A stretch of 22,137 nucleotides of DNA, taken from DATBFX01 sp036558305. Lineage in GTDB: Bacteria > Chloroflexota > Chloroflexia > Thermomicrobiales > UBA6265. The notes under the pieces are model-generated. The model had not been told where the DNA came from and did no database searches. It saw only the letters and a program-made list of their open reading frames with translations. The stretch is from positions 1-22,137 of the forward strand of contig DATBFX010000421.1 in assembly GCA_036558305.1 (NCBI GenBank), in the 5' to 3' direction. Below are positions 1-7,869 of this stretch, piece after piece; the first letter of the stretch is position 1, and the number at the start of each line of letters is the position of its first letter. The translations under genes and the position numbers were made by a program.

Positions 1-314
1 TCATATCCGGTCTCGGTGATGGTGATGTGCAGTTCGGCCGGGGCCGTGCCGGCGGGTGTCGCGTCCTGGGCGAGAGCCACGCCGGACCAGGCAAGGACCG
101 CCCCGAGCACGAGCGCGACGGTGACCAGGCGCCGCCCGATAGCCGCCGGCCTCACGCTCGTCTTCCTGGTTGCGCGTTCTGGTGCGCCGGTGTGCCGCGG
201 CGCGGGGTTTCCCGCTGCCGCCGCGATCAACGGGGCCGTGCGCTCGGCGTGCGCCACGGCCAGCGATCGCTCGAGGCGAAACACGGAAACCTGGGTGTCG
301 AGGTTCGGAAGCAC
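1..314 (-). CDS. Secreted or membrane-anchored protein, N-terminal part (runs off left edge)
   Basis: An open frame reads leftward off the window with no stop. I place the start at the GTG at 312-314 because AAGGAG (321-326 on the plus strand as CTCCTT) lies six bases upstream. About 104 residues are visible. Residues 1-53 are a polar segment, followed by RRLVTVALVLGAVLAWSGVALA (about residues 60-82), a typical signal peptide or membrane helix ending in ALA-QD. A Thr/Ala/Pro-rich stretch and the beta-like HITITETGY come next. A second in-frame GTG at 153-155, also preceded by a purine-rich AGGAAG, would give a conventional short signal peptide. The long polar N-terminus before the hydrophobic segment is therefore the uncertain part. 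The family is not recognised; an extracytoplasmic location is the only supported inference. It lies downstream of the FMO-like gene on the same strand, but 374 bases away. Confidence 0.6.
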   Translation of the reverse strand, partial: MLPNLDTQVSVFRLERSLAVAHAERTAPLIAAAAGNPAPRHTGAPERATRKTSVRPAAIGRRLVTVALVLGAVLAWSGVALAQDATPAGTAPAELHITITETGY

Positions 315-688
315 GGTCGTCTCCTTATCGTCTTCGCCGGACGCTCGTCGGCGCCGGTCCGCTGCCCACTCCGCCGGGCACGGTCCCATGCTGCGCTGCG
401 GAGCGCGGCGGCGCCTCCGCCGGCTGGCGGGTTTGGCCTGCGTAGATTGACCTGCGCGGGTCGTACGCGGGTCGACGGGGAGCGGGAAGGGGGATCAGAC
501 CGGGACGCCGCAGGTGGCGGCGGTGGCGACGGGGTGGCGCAGGCGCCGCTCGACCTCGCGCGTGGTCGGGTCCGGTGCCGGGATTTGGTGTACGAGGGGG
601 CGATGGGGGTATGAGGACCCTCACCCCCGACCCCTCTCCCGCGCACCGGGAGAGGGGGGAACGCATCGCGAAGGTGGGAAGGAGCAGA
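315..688. other. Intergenic region with Shine-Dalgarno and one dispersed repeat
   Basis: No convincing gene is seen on either strand; the open frames here are Arg/Pro/Ala-rich and look like by-products of high GC. The supported contents are the Shine-Dalgarno for the leftward gene (321-326) and a palindromic dispersed repeat near 612-662. No clear promoter was found. Confidence 0.55.
612..662 (+). repeat. Dispersed GC-rich palindromic repeat, copy 1
   Basis: The core is an 11-bp perfect stem (CCCCTCTCCCG at 631-641 and CGGGAGAGGGG at 647-657) with loop CGCAC. It is preceded by GACCCTCACCCCC (617-629) and followed by GGGAAC-type sequence. The same core and flanks recur in inverted orientation at 15905-15955. 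This element type is common in intergenic DNA of GC-rich bacteria and often creates spurious ORFs containing LSRCAGEG, as it does here. It may act as a transcript-end hairpin, since it lies just downstream of the FMO-like stop codon. Confidence 0.8.
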
Positions 689-1978
689 CTACGCGACCCG
701 TGCCGCGGCGCTGCCAACCGCAACCGGGGTGCCGGCGATGCGGCCGCGGTGCGAGGATGTCTCCACGATGTGCGAGGCGATGTGTTTGGCGGCGTCGCCG
801 ACCCCGGCCAGGATGCCGGATCTGAGCGCAGGCATCCAGGGCATGCCGACGAAGTAGAGTCCCGTGAAGCCGGTGACCCCTCTCGTTTGGATGGGGAAGC
901 CGTCCGCGTCGAGAACGGGCAGCTTGACGAGGCCGTAGTCGTAGCCGTAGCCGGTGGCCCAGATGATCGTGCCGATGCCGGCCGACGTCAGGTCGAGTTC
1001 CTCGACGATGGGTTGCGAATAGCCGTCGCGCAGTTGGGGGATCTCTTCCGGGGGAACATCGAGGCCGCGCGCGCGGATGTAGCCGTCGACCATCTTCCGG
1101 GCCTGCTGTTCGAAACCGTCGATCCGGGTCAGGTTCTCGTGGAGGTCGGGGGCGAGCCGGATCTTGCCGTCGGCGGTGCCGCGCAGGTGGCCCAGGAGGG
1201 TGACGCCGTCGCGCGCGAACCGGTGCAGGTTGAGGGTGTGGCCGCCGCCGGCGCCGGAGAGGTGGGGGGCGGCGAAGTGCTCGCGCGGGAAGGGCATCTG
1301 GTTGGGTGTGAGGTCGAAGAAGCCGATGTCGTACAACCAGGCGAACATGTCCCGGCCGCGATAGCGGCGAGGCGCGCGACCGGAGCTGCTGCCCGTGGCG
1401 AGGAAGACCTGCCGACCCCGCCGGTAGAGGTCTTCGGCGATCTGGGCGCCCGATTGGGCGCAGCCGACGACGAGGACCGCGCCGGACGGGAGCGATTCGG
1501 GGTTGCGATAGCGGTTGCTGGGAAGTTGCGTGATGCCGGCCGGGAGACCGGACGCAAACGAGGGGATCTTCACGTATTGCTCGAAGCCGGTGGCGATCAC
1601 GACGTTACTCGCGCGCAGGGTTTCCTCATCGGTTCGCACGCGATAACCGAAGCCGTCGAGCGACTCGACCGACAGGACGCGGGTCTCGTACTGGACCGGG
1701 AGTCGGAAGCGGTCCACGTAGCGTTCGAAGTACGCGACGACCTCGTCGCGCGGCATGTAGGCATCGGGGTGCGGACCGTCGTATTCGGCACCGGGCATCT
1801 TGACCCCCCAGTTCGGGGTCACGAGCGTGAACGAATCCCACCGCTCGTTGCGCCAGGTCGTGGCCGCCTGCGGTGCTCGCTCCAAGACGATGTGTTCGTG
1901 CGCATGCTGCGTGAGGTAATAACTGGTGGCCAACCCGGCCTGTCCGCCGCCGACGACGATTGTTTCGAGGCGTTCCAT
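689..1978 (-). CDS. FAD-dependent oxidoreductase, flavin-containing monooxygenase-like (COG2072 type)
   Basis: This is a 429-residue, two-dinucleotide-fold flavoenzyme. The FAD-binding GGGQAG is at residues 10-15 after a short beta strand. The second, NAD(P)H-binding Rossmann motif GCAQSG is at 172-177, and an ATG motif (WATGY) lies at about 340-344. Features such as RWDSF, TPNWG and the RRYRGRD segment (about 204-210) resemble my recollection of the MSMEG_0569-type branch of CzcO-like monooxygenases. A typical role would be NADPH-dependent oxygenation of a small molecule, but the substrate cannot be read from sequence. The ATG at 1976-1978 has GGAGGA about eight bases upstream. The gene follows the LAL regulator on the same strand after 215 bases that contain a G-quadruplex motif. 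No truncation or missing motif was seen. Confidence is high for the fold and low for substrate. Confidence 0.88.
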   Translation of the reverse strand: MERLETIVVGGGQAGLATSYYLTQHAHEHIVLERAPQAATTWRNERWDSFTLVTPNWGVKMPGAEYDGPHPDAYMPRDEVVAYFERYVDRFRLPVQYETRVLSVESLDGFGYRVRTDEETLRASNVVIATGFEQYVKIPSFASGLPAGITQLPSNRYRNPESLPSGAVLVVGCAQSGAQIAEDLYRRGRQVFLATGSSSGRAPRRYRGRDMFAWLYDIGFFDLTPNQMPFPREHFAAPHLSGAGGGHTLNLHRFARDGVTLLGHLRGTADGKIRLAPDLHENLTRIDGFEQQARKMVDGYIRARGLDVPPEEIPQLRDGYSQPIVEELDLTSAGIGTIIWATGYGYDYGLVKLPVLDADGFPIQTRGVTGFTGLYFVGMPWMPALRSGILAGVGDAAKHIASHIVETSSHRGRIAGTPVAVGSAAARVA

Positions 1979-2078
1979 TCGACGCTTCCTCCGTACGGCG
2001 CGGTGGCCGGCGGTGTCGGCCGAGCGCCCAATCGAAGGACAGGGTAGGGAGGAGCGGGGGCGTGGTCATGCCCGGATT

Positions 2079-2113
2079 GGGGTATTGGGATGGGGTATTT
2101 CGGGGGTGTGGGG
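2079..2113 (+). other. Candidate G-quadruplex motif between LAL regulator and monooxygenase
   Basis: Five G-runs of 4, 3, 4, 5 and 4 bases (2079-2082, 2087-2089, 2092-2095, 2102-2106, 2110-2113) are separated by loops of 4, 2, 6 and 3 bases. This fits the G3+N1-7 rule. The block GGGGTATT occurs twice. The motif lies about 100-135 bases upstream of the FMO-like start, on the template strand for that gene. Function is unknown. Confidence 0.55.
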
Positions 2114-2193
2114 AACTGGATTGGCGACGCCACGGGGCGCGGGGCTGAATCGCCCAGAGGGCACCAGTGCACGTCTGCCCACGAAGAATCGGG

Positions 2194-4863
2194 TCAGGCG
2201 AGCACGTCGAGATCCCTCGCCATCGCCGCGGCCTCGGTGCGGTTGCTGGCGCCGAGTTTGCCGTAGATGGCGGCGGTGTGCTTCTTGACGGTCTCCGGGG
2301 AGATGCTCAGGGTCGCGGCGATCTCGCGGTTGGTCAGCCCGGCGGCGAGCAGGCTCAAGACTTCGCGCTCGCGCGGACTCAGCGGTTCCGGCAGCGCCCC
2401 GGACGCGGCATCGCGGTCCGTGAGGGCGGTACCGCACGCGGCCAGCAGCGTCGCGACGTAGTCCGGCATGACGTCGCGGGCCTGCGCTTCCTGGAGGAGT
2501 CGGGCCATGGAGAGGCCGAGGTCGGCGAAGAGGCGCACGTATTCCTCGGGTTCGGCCAGGCGCAGCGCGCGATCGAGGGCGGTCAGTGCGCGCGTGCGGT
2601 CCCCGCCCTGCCAGTGGGCGATCGCCTGCAGCGCGAGCGCCTCGATCGCGACCGCCGTGCGGCCTTCCGCCTCGGCCGAGCGACGCAGGAGATCGAGCCG
2701 TCGCAGCGCCCGATCGCGGGCCGACGGATTGCCCGTGACGATCATGACGCGGGCCGTTGCCAGACGGACGCTCTCGCTGTCCGGTCGCGATTCGAGAACG
2801 CCATCCCGGAGGCGCGCTTCGGTCCAGTCGACCGCCGCCTTGAGACGGCGCTGGGCCAACCAGAGTTCGAGTTGGCAGCGTTCGAACCGGCTCGTCCAAT
2901 CGGGGAACGGCGACTGCTCGGCGAGCGGGCGTGTCCGCTCCAGGAGCGCCGCCGCGGCTTCGACGTCGCCGTCGGTCAGCTTCAGGCGCGCCACGAGGAC
3001 GCCGCCGGCGATCTGCGCCCGGACGTCGCCGCCGAGCTCGGTTCGGGCGAATCCCCGCGCGAGGTGATCGCGCGCGCCGGCAAGGTCGTTCCATTCGTAG
3101 AGGAGCTCGCCCAACCGCAGGTGCGCCCAGCCCGTCTCCGGTAGGTCGAGGCGGCCCCAATTCGCGGGTTCTTCGGTGGCCGCGAGGGCGCGTCGCCAGT
3201 GGTCGGCGGCCTGCTTGAGGTGGCCTTGGCGCAGGTCGAGGTCGGCGAGGGCGCCGAAGACGTGGTCCGATCGGACCCGAAGCGCGGGTGCCCGGTCGAA
3301 GGTCAACGCCCTGAGGTAGCAGGCTCTGGCGTCCTCCCAACGCCCGTTGACGCGGTAGGTGTCACCAAGGGCGACGAAGATGCCGGGACGATGACCGAGG
3401 TCCACTTCCGGCAAATCGGCGAGGGCGCGACTCGCCATCGCTTCGGCCTCGGGCAGGTTGTTCCGGATGCAGGCAATGAAACAGCGCACGGTCGTGACCA
3501 GGGCGAGCGGCACCCGGTTCGATTCGTCCTCGAGCGGTATCAACTTTCGCTCGATGTCGTCGAGATGGCGGACGCAGGCATCGATCTGGCCGGCAAAGGT
3601 CATGAGCGCGGCCCGCGGCAGGGCGAGGACCGGATAGGCGTCGGTCCATTCCGGCGGGATCGACTCGACCCACTCTTTCAGGATCCGGTACTCGCCGCCC
3701 ATCACCTTGGCGCTCGCGTAGCGCTGGACGACCGCGGTGGCGAGATCGCGGTCGTCGCCCTGGAGCGCGTGGCGGAAGGCCGGTTCCGGCAGGTCGTGGA
3801 CGAAGTACCACCGCCCGGCACGGCGGTGGAGGTCGCCGACGTCGGCGCCGTCGCACCGGTGCAGTTCGTCCCGAAGGAAGTCGGCGAAGAGCCGGTGGTA
3901 GCGAAACCACTCTCGGCGGTCGTCCAGCGGCACGAGGAAGAGATTCTGCCGCTCCAGGAGTTCGAGGGTTTCTTGGCCGCCCTCGCGACCGGTGACCGCA
4001 TCGCACAACCCGCCGCGGAGCCGGTCGAGGATGCTCGTCTGGAGCAGGAAGCGCCGAGTGTCGTCCGGGAGTTGGGCGAGGACGTCCTGGCTCAGGTAAT
4101 CGGCGACGAAGCGATGGCGGCCGGCGACGGCGAGCCACTCCGCCGGTTCGGCCTGGCGTCGGAGGGAGAGGGAGACGAGGTGCAAACCCGCGATCCACCC
4201 TTCGAGTCGCGAATGGAGCCGGGCGATCTCTTCGCGAGCGAGGTTGAACCCTTTCAGGTCGTTCAGGAACTCGGCGGTCTCGTCTTGCGTGAAATTCAGC
4301 TCCTCGGTCCGAATCTCCAGCAGTTCTTGACGGGCGCGGTAGCGCGCGAGCGGCAAGGGGGGATCGCCGCGGCCGGTGAGCACGATATGGAGGGTTGGCG
4401 GCAGGTGGTCGAGCAGCGAGGCGAGCACCTCGTGGACTGCCGCCTCGCCGATGAGGTGGTAGTCGTCGAGGACGACGGCCAGATGCTCGGGGAGTTCGTT
4501 GGTGGCGTTGACGAAGGCCGCCAGGACCGCATCGCGTTCGGGTTGCTTTGCGCCGAGGAGCAGACCGAGCGGGCTGTCGCGGATACCCGGCTGCACGGTA
4601 TCCCACGCGAGCAGCAGGTAGCGCAAGAAGCGGTCGGGGTCGTTGTCCGCTTCGTCGAGCGATAACCAGGCGACCGGGAACGAACCCGACCTCGCCCAAT
4701 GCGCCAGCAGGGTTGTCTTGCCGTAACCGGCGGGAGCGGCGACGAGAATCAGCTTGTAATCGGGAATCTCGCGCTCGAGCACGGCGAGGAGCCGGGAGCG
4801 ACGCACGATCGGGTGCGTCTGGGGCGGAACCCGTGTTTTGGTCGAAAGCAGAGTGGAATCCAT
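2194..4863 (-). CDS. LAL-type LuxR family transcriptional regulator (MalT-like, STAND ATPase)
   Basis: This is a large regulator of 889 residues from the chosen start. The N-terminal LLSTKTRVPP and a Walker A (APAGYGKTT, residues 43-51) with a Walker B-like VVLDDYH (about 130-136) define a MalT-type NTPase domain. The middle, about 350-820, is helical and TPR-like. The C-terminus is a LuxR helix-turn-helix (residues ~827-889: LSPREREVL, GLTNREIA, SPETVKKH, KLGASNRTEA). Such proteins bind ATP and an effector and activate transcription. I prefer the ATG at 4861-4863 because the protein then begins in the usual LAL way (MDSTLLSTK); the frame stays open to 4920, but that extension is Arg-rich and unlike the family. 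The Shine-Dalgarno at the preferred start is poor. It is divergent from the amine oxidase and upstream of the FMO-like gene, so one or both are plausible targets (inference). Confidence 0.93.
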   Translation of the reverse strand: MDSTLLSTKTRVPPQTHPIVRRSRLLAVLEREIPDYKLILVAAPAGYGKTTLLAHWARSGSFPVAWLSLDEADNDPDRFLRYLLLAWDTVQPGIRDSPLGLLLGAKQPERDAVLAAFVNATNELPEHLAVVLDDYHLIGEAAVHEVLASLLDHLPPTLHIVLTGRGDPPLPLARYRARQELLEIRTEELNFTQDETAEFLNDLKGFNLAREEIARLHSRLEGWIAGLHLVSLSLRRQAEPAEWLAVAGRHRFVADYLSQDVLAQLPDDTRRFLLQTSILDRLRGGLCDAVTGREGGQETLELLERQNLFLVPLDDRREWFRYHRLFADFLRDELHRCDGADVGDLHRRAGRWYFVHDLPEPAFRHALQGDDRDLATAVVQRYASAKVMGGEYRILKEWVESIPPEWTDAYPVLALPRAALMTFAGQIDACVRHLDDIERKLIPLEDESNRVPLALVTTVRCFIACIRNNLPEAEAMASRALADLPEVDLGHRPGIFVALGDTYRVNGRWEDARACYLRALTFDRAPALRVRSDHVFGALADLDLRQGHLKQAADHWRRALAATEEPANWGRLDLPETGWAHLRLGELLYEWNDLAGARDHLARGFARTELGGDVRAQIAGGVLVARLKLTDGDVEAAAALLERTRPLAEQSPFPDWTSRFERCQLELWLAQRRLKAAVDWTEARLRDGVLESRPDSESVRLATARVMIVTGNPSARDRALRRLDLLRRSAEAEGRTAVAIEALALQAIAHWQGGDRTRALTALDRALRLAEPEEYVRLFADLGLSMARLLQEAQARDVMPDYVATLLAACGTALTDRDAASGALPEPLSPREREVLSLLAAGLTNREIAATLSISPETVKKHTAAIYGKLGASNRTEAAAMARDLDVLA

Positions 4864-4973
4864 CGCGCCGCCGTGCCTGTGTGGCTGTCGTCGAAGGCAA
4901 CTGTACCAACTCCGAGCCATGCTCGGTGAGACATCGAGGCGGGAATCGGCTCCGCGGCCGAAGTCGGATTGCG

Positions 4974-4979
4974 TAGAAT
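4974..4979 (+). promoter_or_regulatory. Possible -10 element for the amine oxidase gene
   Basis: TAGAAT matches five of six bases of the sigma70 -10 consensus, and a TG lies two bases upstream. No good -35 is seen at normal spacing. A start site about seven bases on would give a very short leader. Confidence 0.3.
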
Positions 4980-4984
4980 CAACC

Positions 4985-4990
4985 GAGGAA
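4985..4990 (+). promoter_or_regulatory. Shine-Dalgarno that decides the amine oxidase start
   Basis: GAGGAA is one base from the ATG at 4992 but seven bases from the in-frame ATG at 4998. The normal spacing favours 4998, shortening the protein by two residues. Confidence 0.65.
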
Positions 4991-4997
4991 CATGGGC

Positions 4998-6443
4998 ATG
5001 GATCGATCGGGGAAGGAGACGCGATTGGAGTCGGCCGATTTCCGCGTGTGGGCGCGCGAGGGCTTTCCCGGCCGGACGCAGGTGCCGAAGCGGGTGATCG
5101 TGGTCGGGGCCGGGATGGCCGGGCTGGTGGCGGCGCTGGAATTGCAGGCGGCCGGGCACGAGCCGGTCGTGCTCGAGGCGCAGGGGCGGGTCGGCGGGCG
5201 CATTCTGACGATGCGGGAACCGTTCACCGACGGGTTGTACGCCGAGGCGGGGGCGATGCGGCTCCCGCGTTCGCACGACCTGACGATGGCGTACGTCGAG
5301 CGGTTCGGGTTGCGCACCTACGACTTCACGATGGGCAATCCGCAGGGGTACTCCTTCCTGCACGGCCAACGGCTTCGGATCGGCGACGTCGAGGCGAATC
5401 CGGCGCTCCTCGACTACCCCTTCGCCGACCACGAGCGCGGTCGAACCTACGGGCAACTCTGGGCGGCCGCGCTGGCACCGCTGGTGAAGCGGTTGGAAGA
5501 GAACCCGGAGTCGGCCTGGAGCGAGATCGTCGCCAGCCACGACCAGTATTCGACCCGCGAGTTTCTGGAAGCGAACAACTGGTCGGAGGGGGCGATCGAG
5601 TTGTTCGGCCTCCTGGCCGACCAGGAGGCGCTGATGAACTCCTCGTTCCTGGAGTTGTTTCGGGAGGAAGCCGGCAACTACTACACCGACATGGTCCAAA
5701 TCGAGGGCGGGATGGACGAACTGCCGCGCGCGTTCCTGCCGGAACTGCGGAGGCGGATTCGGTTCGGCGCCAAGATGGTCGCGCTGGACCAGTCGCCCGA
5801 CGGGGTGACGGTCCATTACCAAACCGCGGGCGGACGCTTCTCGGAGACCGGTGACTACGCGATCCTGACCGTGCCCTTCCCGGTGCTGCGCCACATGGAG
5901 GTGCTCAAACCGTTCGGCCGGCCCAAGCAGCGGGCGATCCGGCAGTTGCACTACGACGCCTCGGCCAAGGTCTTCGTCCAGTGTCGGAGCCGGTTTTGGG
6001 AGGAAGTGGACGGCATCTTCGGCGGCGGCAGTTTCACCGACCTGCCGATCCGCGTCGTCTTCTACCCGGAGCACGGTCGCGAGACCGGGCGCGGTGTCCT
6101 GCTCGCCAGTTACACCTGGGCAGAGGACGCGCAGCGGTGGGGATCGCTCTCGCCGGCCGATCGGATCGTCCAGGCGCTGGAGAACCTGGCCTGCATCCAC
6201 CCGAGGATCGCCGAGGAGTTCGAGGTGGGAGCCTCCAAGATGTGGCACGACGACGAGTTCGCGGGGGGCGCGTTCGCGCTCTTCGAGCCCGGTCAGCAGA
6301 CCTTGCTGCACGACCACATCGTCGGTCCGGAAGGCCGCGTCTTCTTCGCGGGCGAGCACACCTCGCTCTGCCACGCCTGGATTCAGGGAGCGATCGAATC
6401 GGGTCTGCGGGCGGCGTCCGAGGTCCACCAACGGTCGCCGTGA
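4998..6443 (+). CDS. Flavin monoamine oxidase / L-amino-acid oxidase family protein
   Basis: This 481-residue enzyme has the full signature of the family. The FAD dinucleotide motif VVGAGMAG is near residues 35-42, followed by a Glu at the end of the second strand (VVLEAQGRVGGR, about 57-68, carrying the RVGGR motif). The C-terminal FAD segment FFAGEHTS (about 449-456) is followed by WIQGAIESGLRAA. Family members oxidise primary amines or L-amino acids to imine with O2, giving H2O2; which substrate is used here cannot be told. There is no signal peptide, so it is probably cytoplasmic. Length is normal. The ATG at 4998 is chosen from Shine-Dalgarno spacing. The gene is divergent from the LAL regulator, with 134 bases between start codons, suggesting regulation by that protein (inference). 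Confidence 0.93.
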   Translation: MDRSGKETRLESADFRVWAREGFPGRTQVPKRVIVVGAGMAGLVAALELQAAGHEPVVLEAQGRVGGRILTMREPFTDGLYAEAGAMRLPRSHDLTMAYVERFGLRTYDFTMGNPQGYSFLHGQRLRIGDVEANPALLDYPFADHERGRTYGQLWAAALAPLVKRLEENPESAWSEIVASHDQYSTREFLEANNWSEGAIELFGLLADQEALMNSSFLELFREEAGNYYTDMVQIEGGMDELPRAFLPELRRRIRFGAKMVALDQSPDGVTVHYQTAGGRFSETGDYAILTVPFPVLRHMEVLKPFGRPKQRAIRQLHYDASAKVFVQCRSRFWEEVDGIFGGGSFTDLPIRVVFYPEHGRETGRGVLLASYTWAEDAQRWGSLSPADRIVQALENLACIHPRIAEEFEVGASKMWHDDEFAGGAFALFEPGQQTLLHDHIVGPEGRVFFAGEHTSLCHAWIQGAIESGLRAASEVHQRSP

Positions 6444-7074
6444 TCGGGCGAGGAATCGTTCGCGCTCATCCCGCGTCGCATTCGTTTCCGCGTTGCACGA
6501 ACTCCCGGTCGATCCCATTCCGGCGCAGCGGCCGGCGGTCGCGCGGGACGACCGGTCTGACGACGCGTGAGGCCGAGGTGCCTCCGCCTCTGGTCTCAGG
6601 ATGGACCGACCGGGAGATCGCTCCCCCAAACCCGATTGATCCTCATCTTCGTCTCATCGGACGTCATGGATGCGATAGTTCCAAAATGAAGTTACAGATT
6701 CGCGGTAGTCGCATCGTCGTACGGAGAGGAAGAACGATTCGTCTTGTCCTTGATTCTGAGGACGCGCGGAACCAGCTTGCCTGCTACCCTCGTCGGCGGT
6801 AATTCCATCCATCCACCTCGCACAACCGCGCGATCGGCCTGCCTCGTGCCGACCGGTCGCCGTCGCCGCGCGGAGCGTACCCGATGCCCGACCGACAGGC
6901 GGTGCCCCGACGGCGGCGCACCGACCCAAGCGACCCCGGCGTGGCCGCCCGCCCCCCGCCGCGCCCGCCGCCGCGCGGTTCGCTCAACTCATCGATTCTG
7001 TCGTTTCCCGACGAGGGACCTCGCCGCGCGATGCCCCAGGGGAGGTCCTTGTCTCCCGCTCATCGTCATTGCAC
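6444..7074. other. Long intergenic region, no gene recognised
   Basis: About 630 bases lie between the amine oxidase stop and the Shine-Dalgarno of the next gene. Open frames here are low-complexity Arg/Pro-rich or lack ribosome binding sites. A stretch at about 6635-6760 is noticeably less GC-rich than its surroundings and may hold a promoter, but I found no -35/-10 pair good enough to call. No clear terminator was found after the amine oxidase. Confidence 0.5.
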
Positions 7075-7081
7075 AAGGAGG
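7075..7081 (+). promoter_or_regulatory. Strong Shine-Dalgarno fixing the start at 7090
   Basis: AAGGAGG is eight bases from the ATG at 7090. It rules out the in-frame upstream start at 7069, which lies before this site. Confidence 0.85.
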
Positions 7082-7089
7082 TTCTTGAC

Positions 7090-7680
7090 ATGCACACGCT
7101 CATCCGCTTCCGCCTCACCGCCCTCGGGCTCGTCGCGCTGTCCGCCCTGCTCGCGCTGCCCGGCGGGCCGGCGGCGGCGAAGAGCGACAAGGTCATCCGC
7201 GAGGACTACGCCGATTCGTTCAGCACGGACCTCTGCGGCCTCAACGTCGACGTCGACGTCGCGGGGACCTTCCGGGCCACGATCCACGTCTACGTCATCG
7301 GGCCGAACCAGCCCCCGGCGGACGACTTCTGGATCGGCAACATCAACGACCACGGCGGGGCTACCATCACCAACACCGCCAACGGCAAGACCGTGGTCCA
7401 GACCTGGATCAACAACATCAAGGAGGCTGGCCTGGTCGACCTCGGCGGCGGCTACTGGCAGTACACCTTCGCCCAAAGCGGCATCCCCGTCCGGCTGGGG
7501 GGCGGCAAGCCGATCGACGTCGGGCGGATCGTGATCACCCAGACCATCTACTTCGGTGACCTCTCCACCGGCGATGACGACGTCTTCTACCCCGGCATCG
7601 CGCTCTCCGATTCGGGACGCCACCCGGCCTTCTACAGCGAGAAGCCCTTCTGCGACGCGCTCCTCAAGGCCATCGGCTGA
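7090..7680 (+). CDS. Small secreted protein of unknown function
   Basis: The protein is 196 residues. Residues 1-30 form a clear Sec signal peptide (basic IRFRLTALG, a Leu/Ala core and a PAAA cleavage site before KSDK). The mature part is predicted mostly beta, with alternating hydrophobic strands and Gly/Asn/Asp turns. It has two cysteines, in DLCGLNV (C49) and in KPFCDALL (C188), which could form a disulfide outside the cell. I do not assign a family, though secreted actinobacterial and chloroflexal proteins with an early 'F..D.CG.pv' motif look similar. The strong Shine-Dalgarno suggests good expression. A 12-bp hairpin follows the stop at 22 bases, so it appears to be a single-gene transcript. 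Confidence 0.85.
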   Translation: MHTLIRFRLTALGLVALSALLALPGGPAAAKSDKVIREDYADSFSTDLCGLNVDVDVAGTFRATIHVYVIGPNQPPADDFWIGNINDHGGATITNTANGKTVVQTWINNIKEAGLVDLGGGYWQYTFAQSGIPVRLGGGKPIDVGRIVITQTIYFGDLSTGDDDVFYPGIALSDSGRHPAFYSEKPFCDALLKAIG

Positions 7681-7702
7681 GCCGGACGGCTTCCTCAGCG
7701 GC

Positions 7703-7730
7703 CGCCCCGCCGGACGAATCCGGCGGGGCG
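7703..7730 (+). terminator. Hairpin terminator after the small secreted protein
   Basis: A perfect 12-bp stem (CGCCCCGCCGGA and TCCGGCGGGGCG) closes a CGAA tetraloop, 22 bases after the stop codon. No T-run follows, so it may be a U-less terminator or a 3'-end stabiliser. Confidence 0.7.
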
Positions 7731-7776
7731 ATTCGCACGCAATACACCCGGCCCTTCGCCGGTTGCATCCGCCCTC

Positions 7777-7805
7777 TTCTCACGACACCTTCGACACGCG
7801 ACAAT
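7777..7805 (+). promoter_or_regulatory. Candidate promoter for the macro-domain gene
   Basis: TTCTCA (7777-7782) and GACAAT (7800-7805) each match four of six consensus bases at a 17-base spacing. Transcription would start near 7812. Confidence 0.4.
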
Positions 7806-7812
7806 GCGCCCG

Positions 7813-7836
7813 CCGCGGACACGGTCCGCGGGTTTT
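7813..7836 (+). terminator. Hairpin plus T-run just upstream of the macro-domain gene
   Basis: An 8-bp stem (CCGCGGAC, 7813-7820, with GTCCGCGG, 7824-7831) with loop ACG is followed by GTTTT. It looks like a Rho-independent terminator. It may be a back-up terminator for the secreted-protein gene. If the promoter at 7777-7805 is real, it would instead sit at the very 5' end of the macro-gene mRNA. Confidence 0.5.
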
Positions 7837-7869
7837 CGGGCGTGGCCGAATGCAAATCGGGAGCGGCGC

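Noticed and set aside
575..2047. 490-residue open frame on the plus strand over the monooxygenase
   Set aside because: It is antisense to a clear flavoprotein and includes the translated dispersed repeat at its start.
3199..4665. 488-residue open frame on the plus strand
   Set aside because: It is antisense to the LAL regulator, whose Walker and LuxR motifs are in the other strand.
6654..6929. 91-residue open frame on the minus strand in the long intergenic gap
   Set aside because: No ribosome binding site, skewed composition and no recognisable domain.
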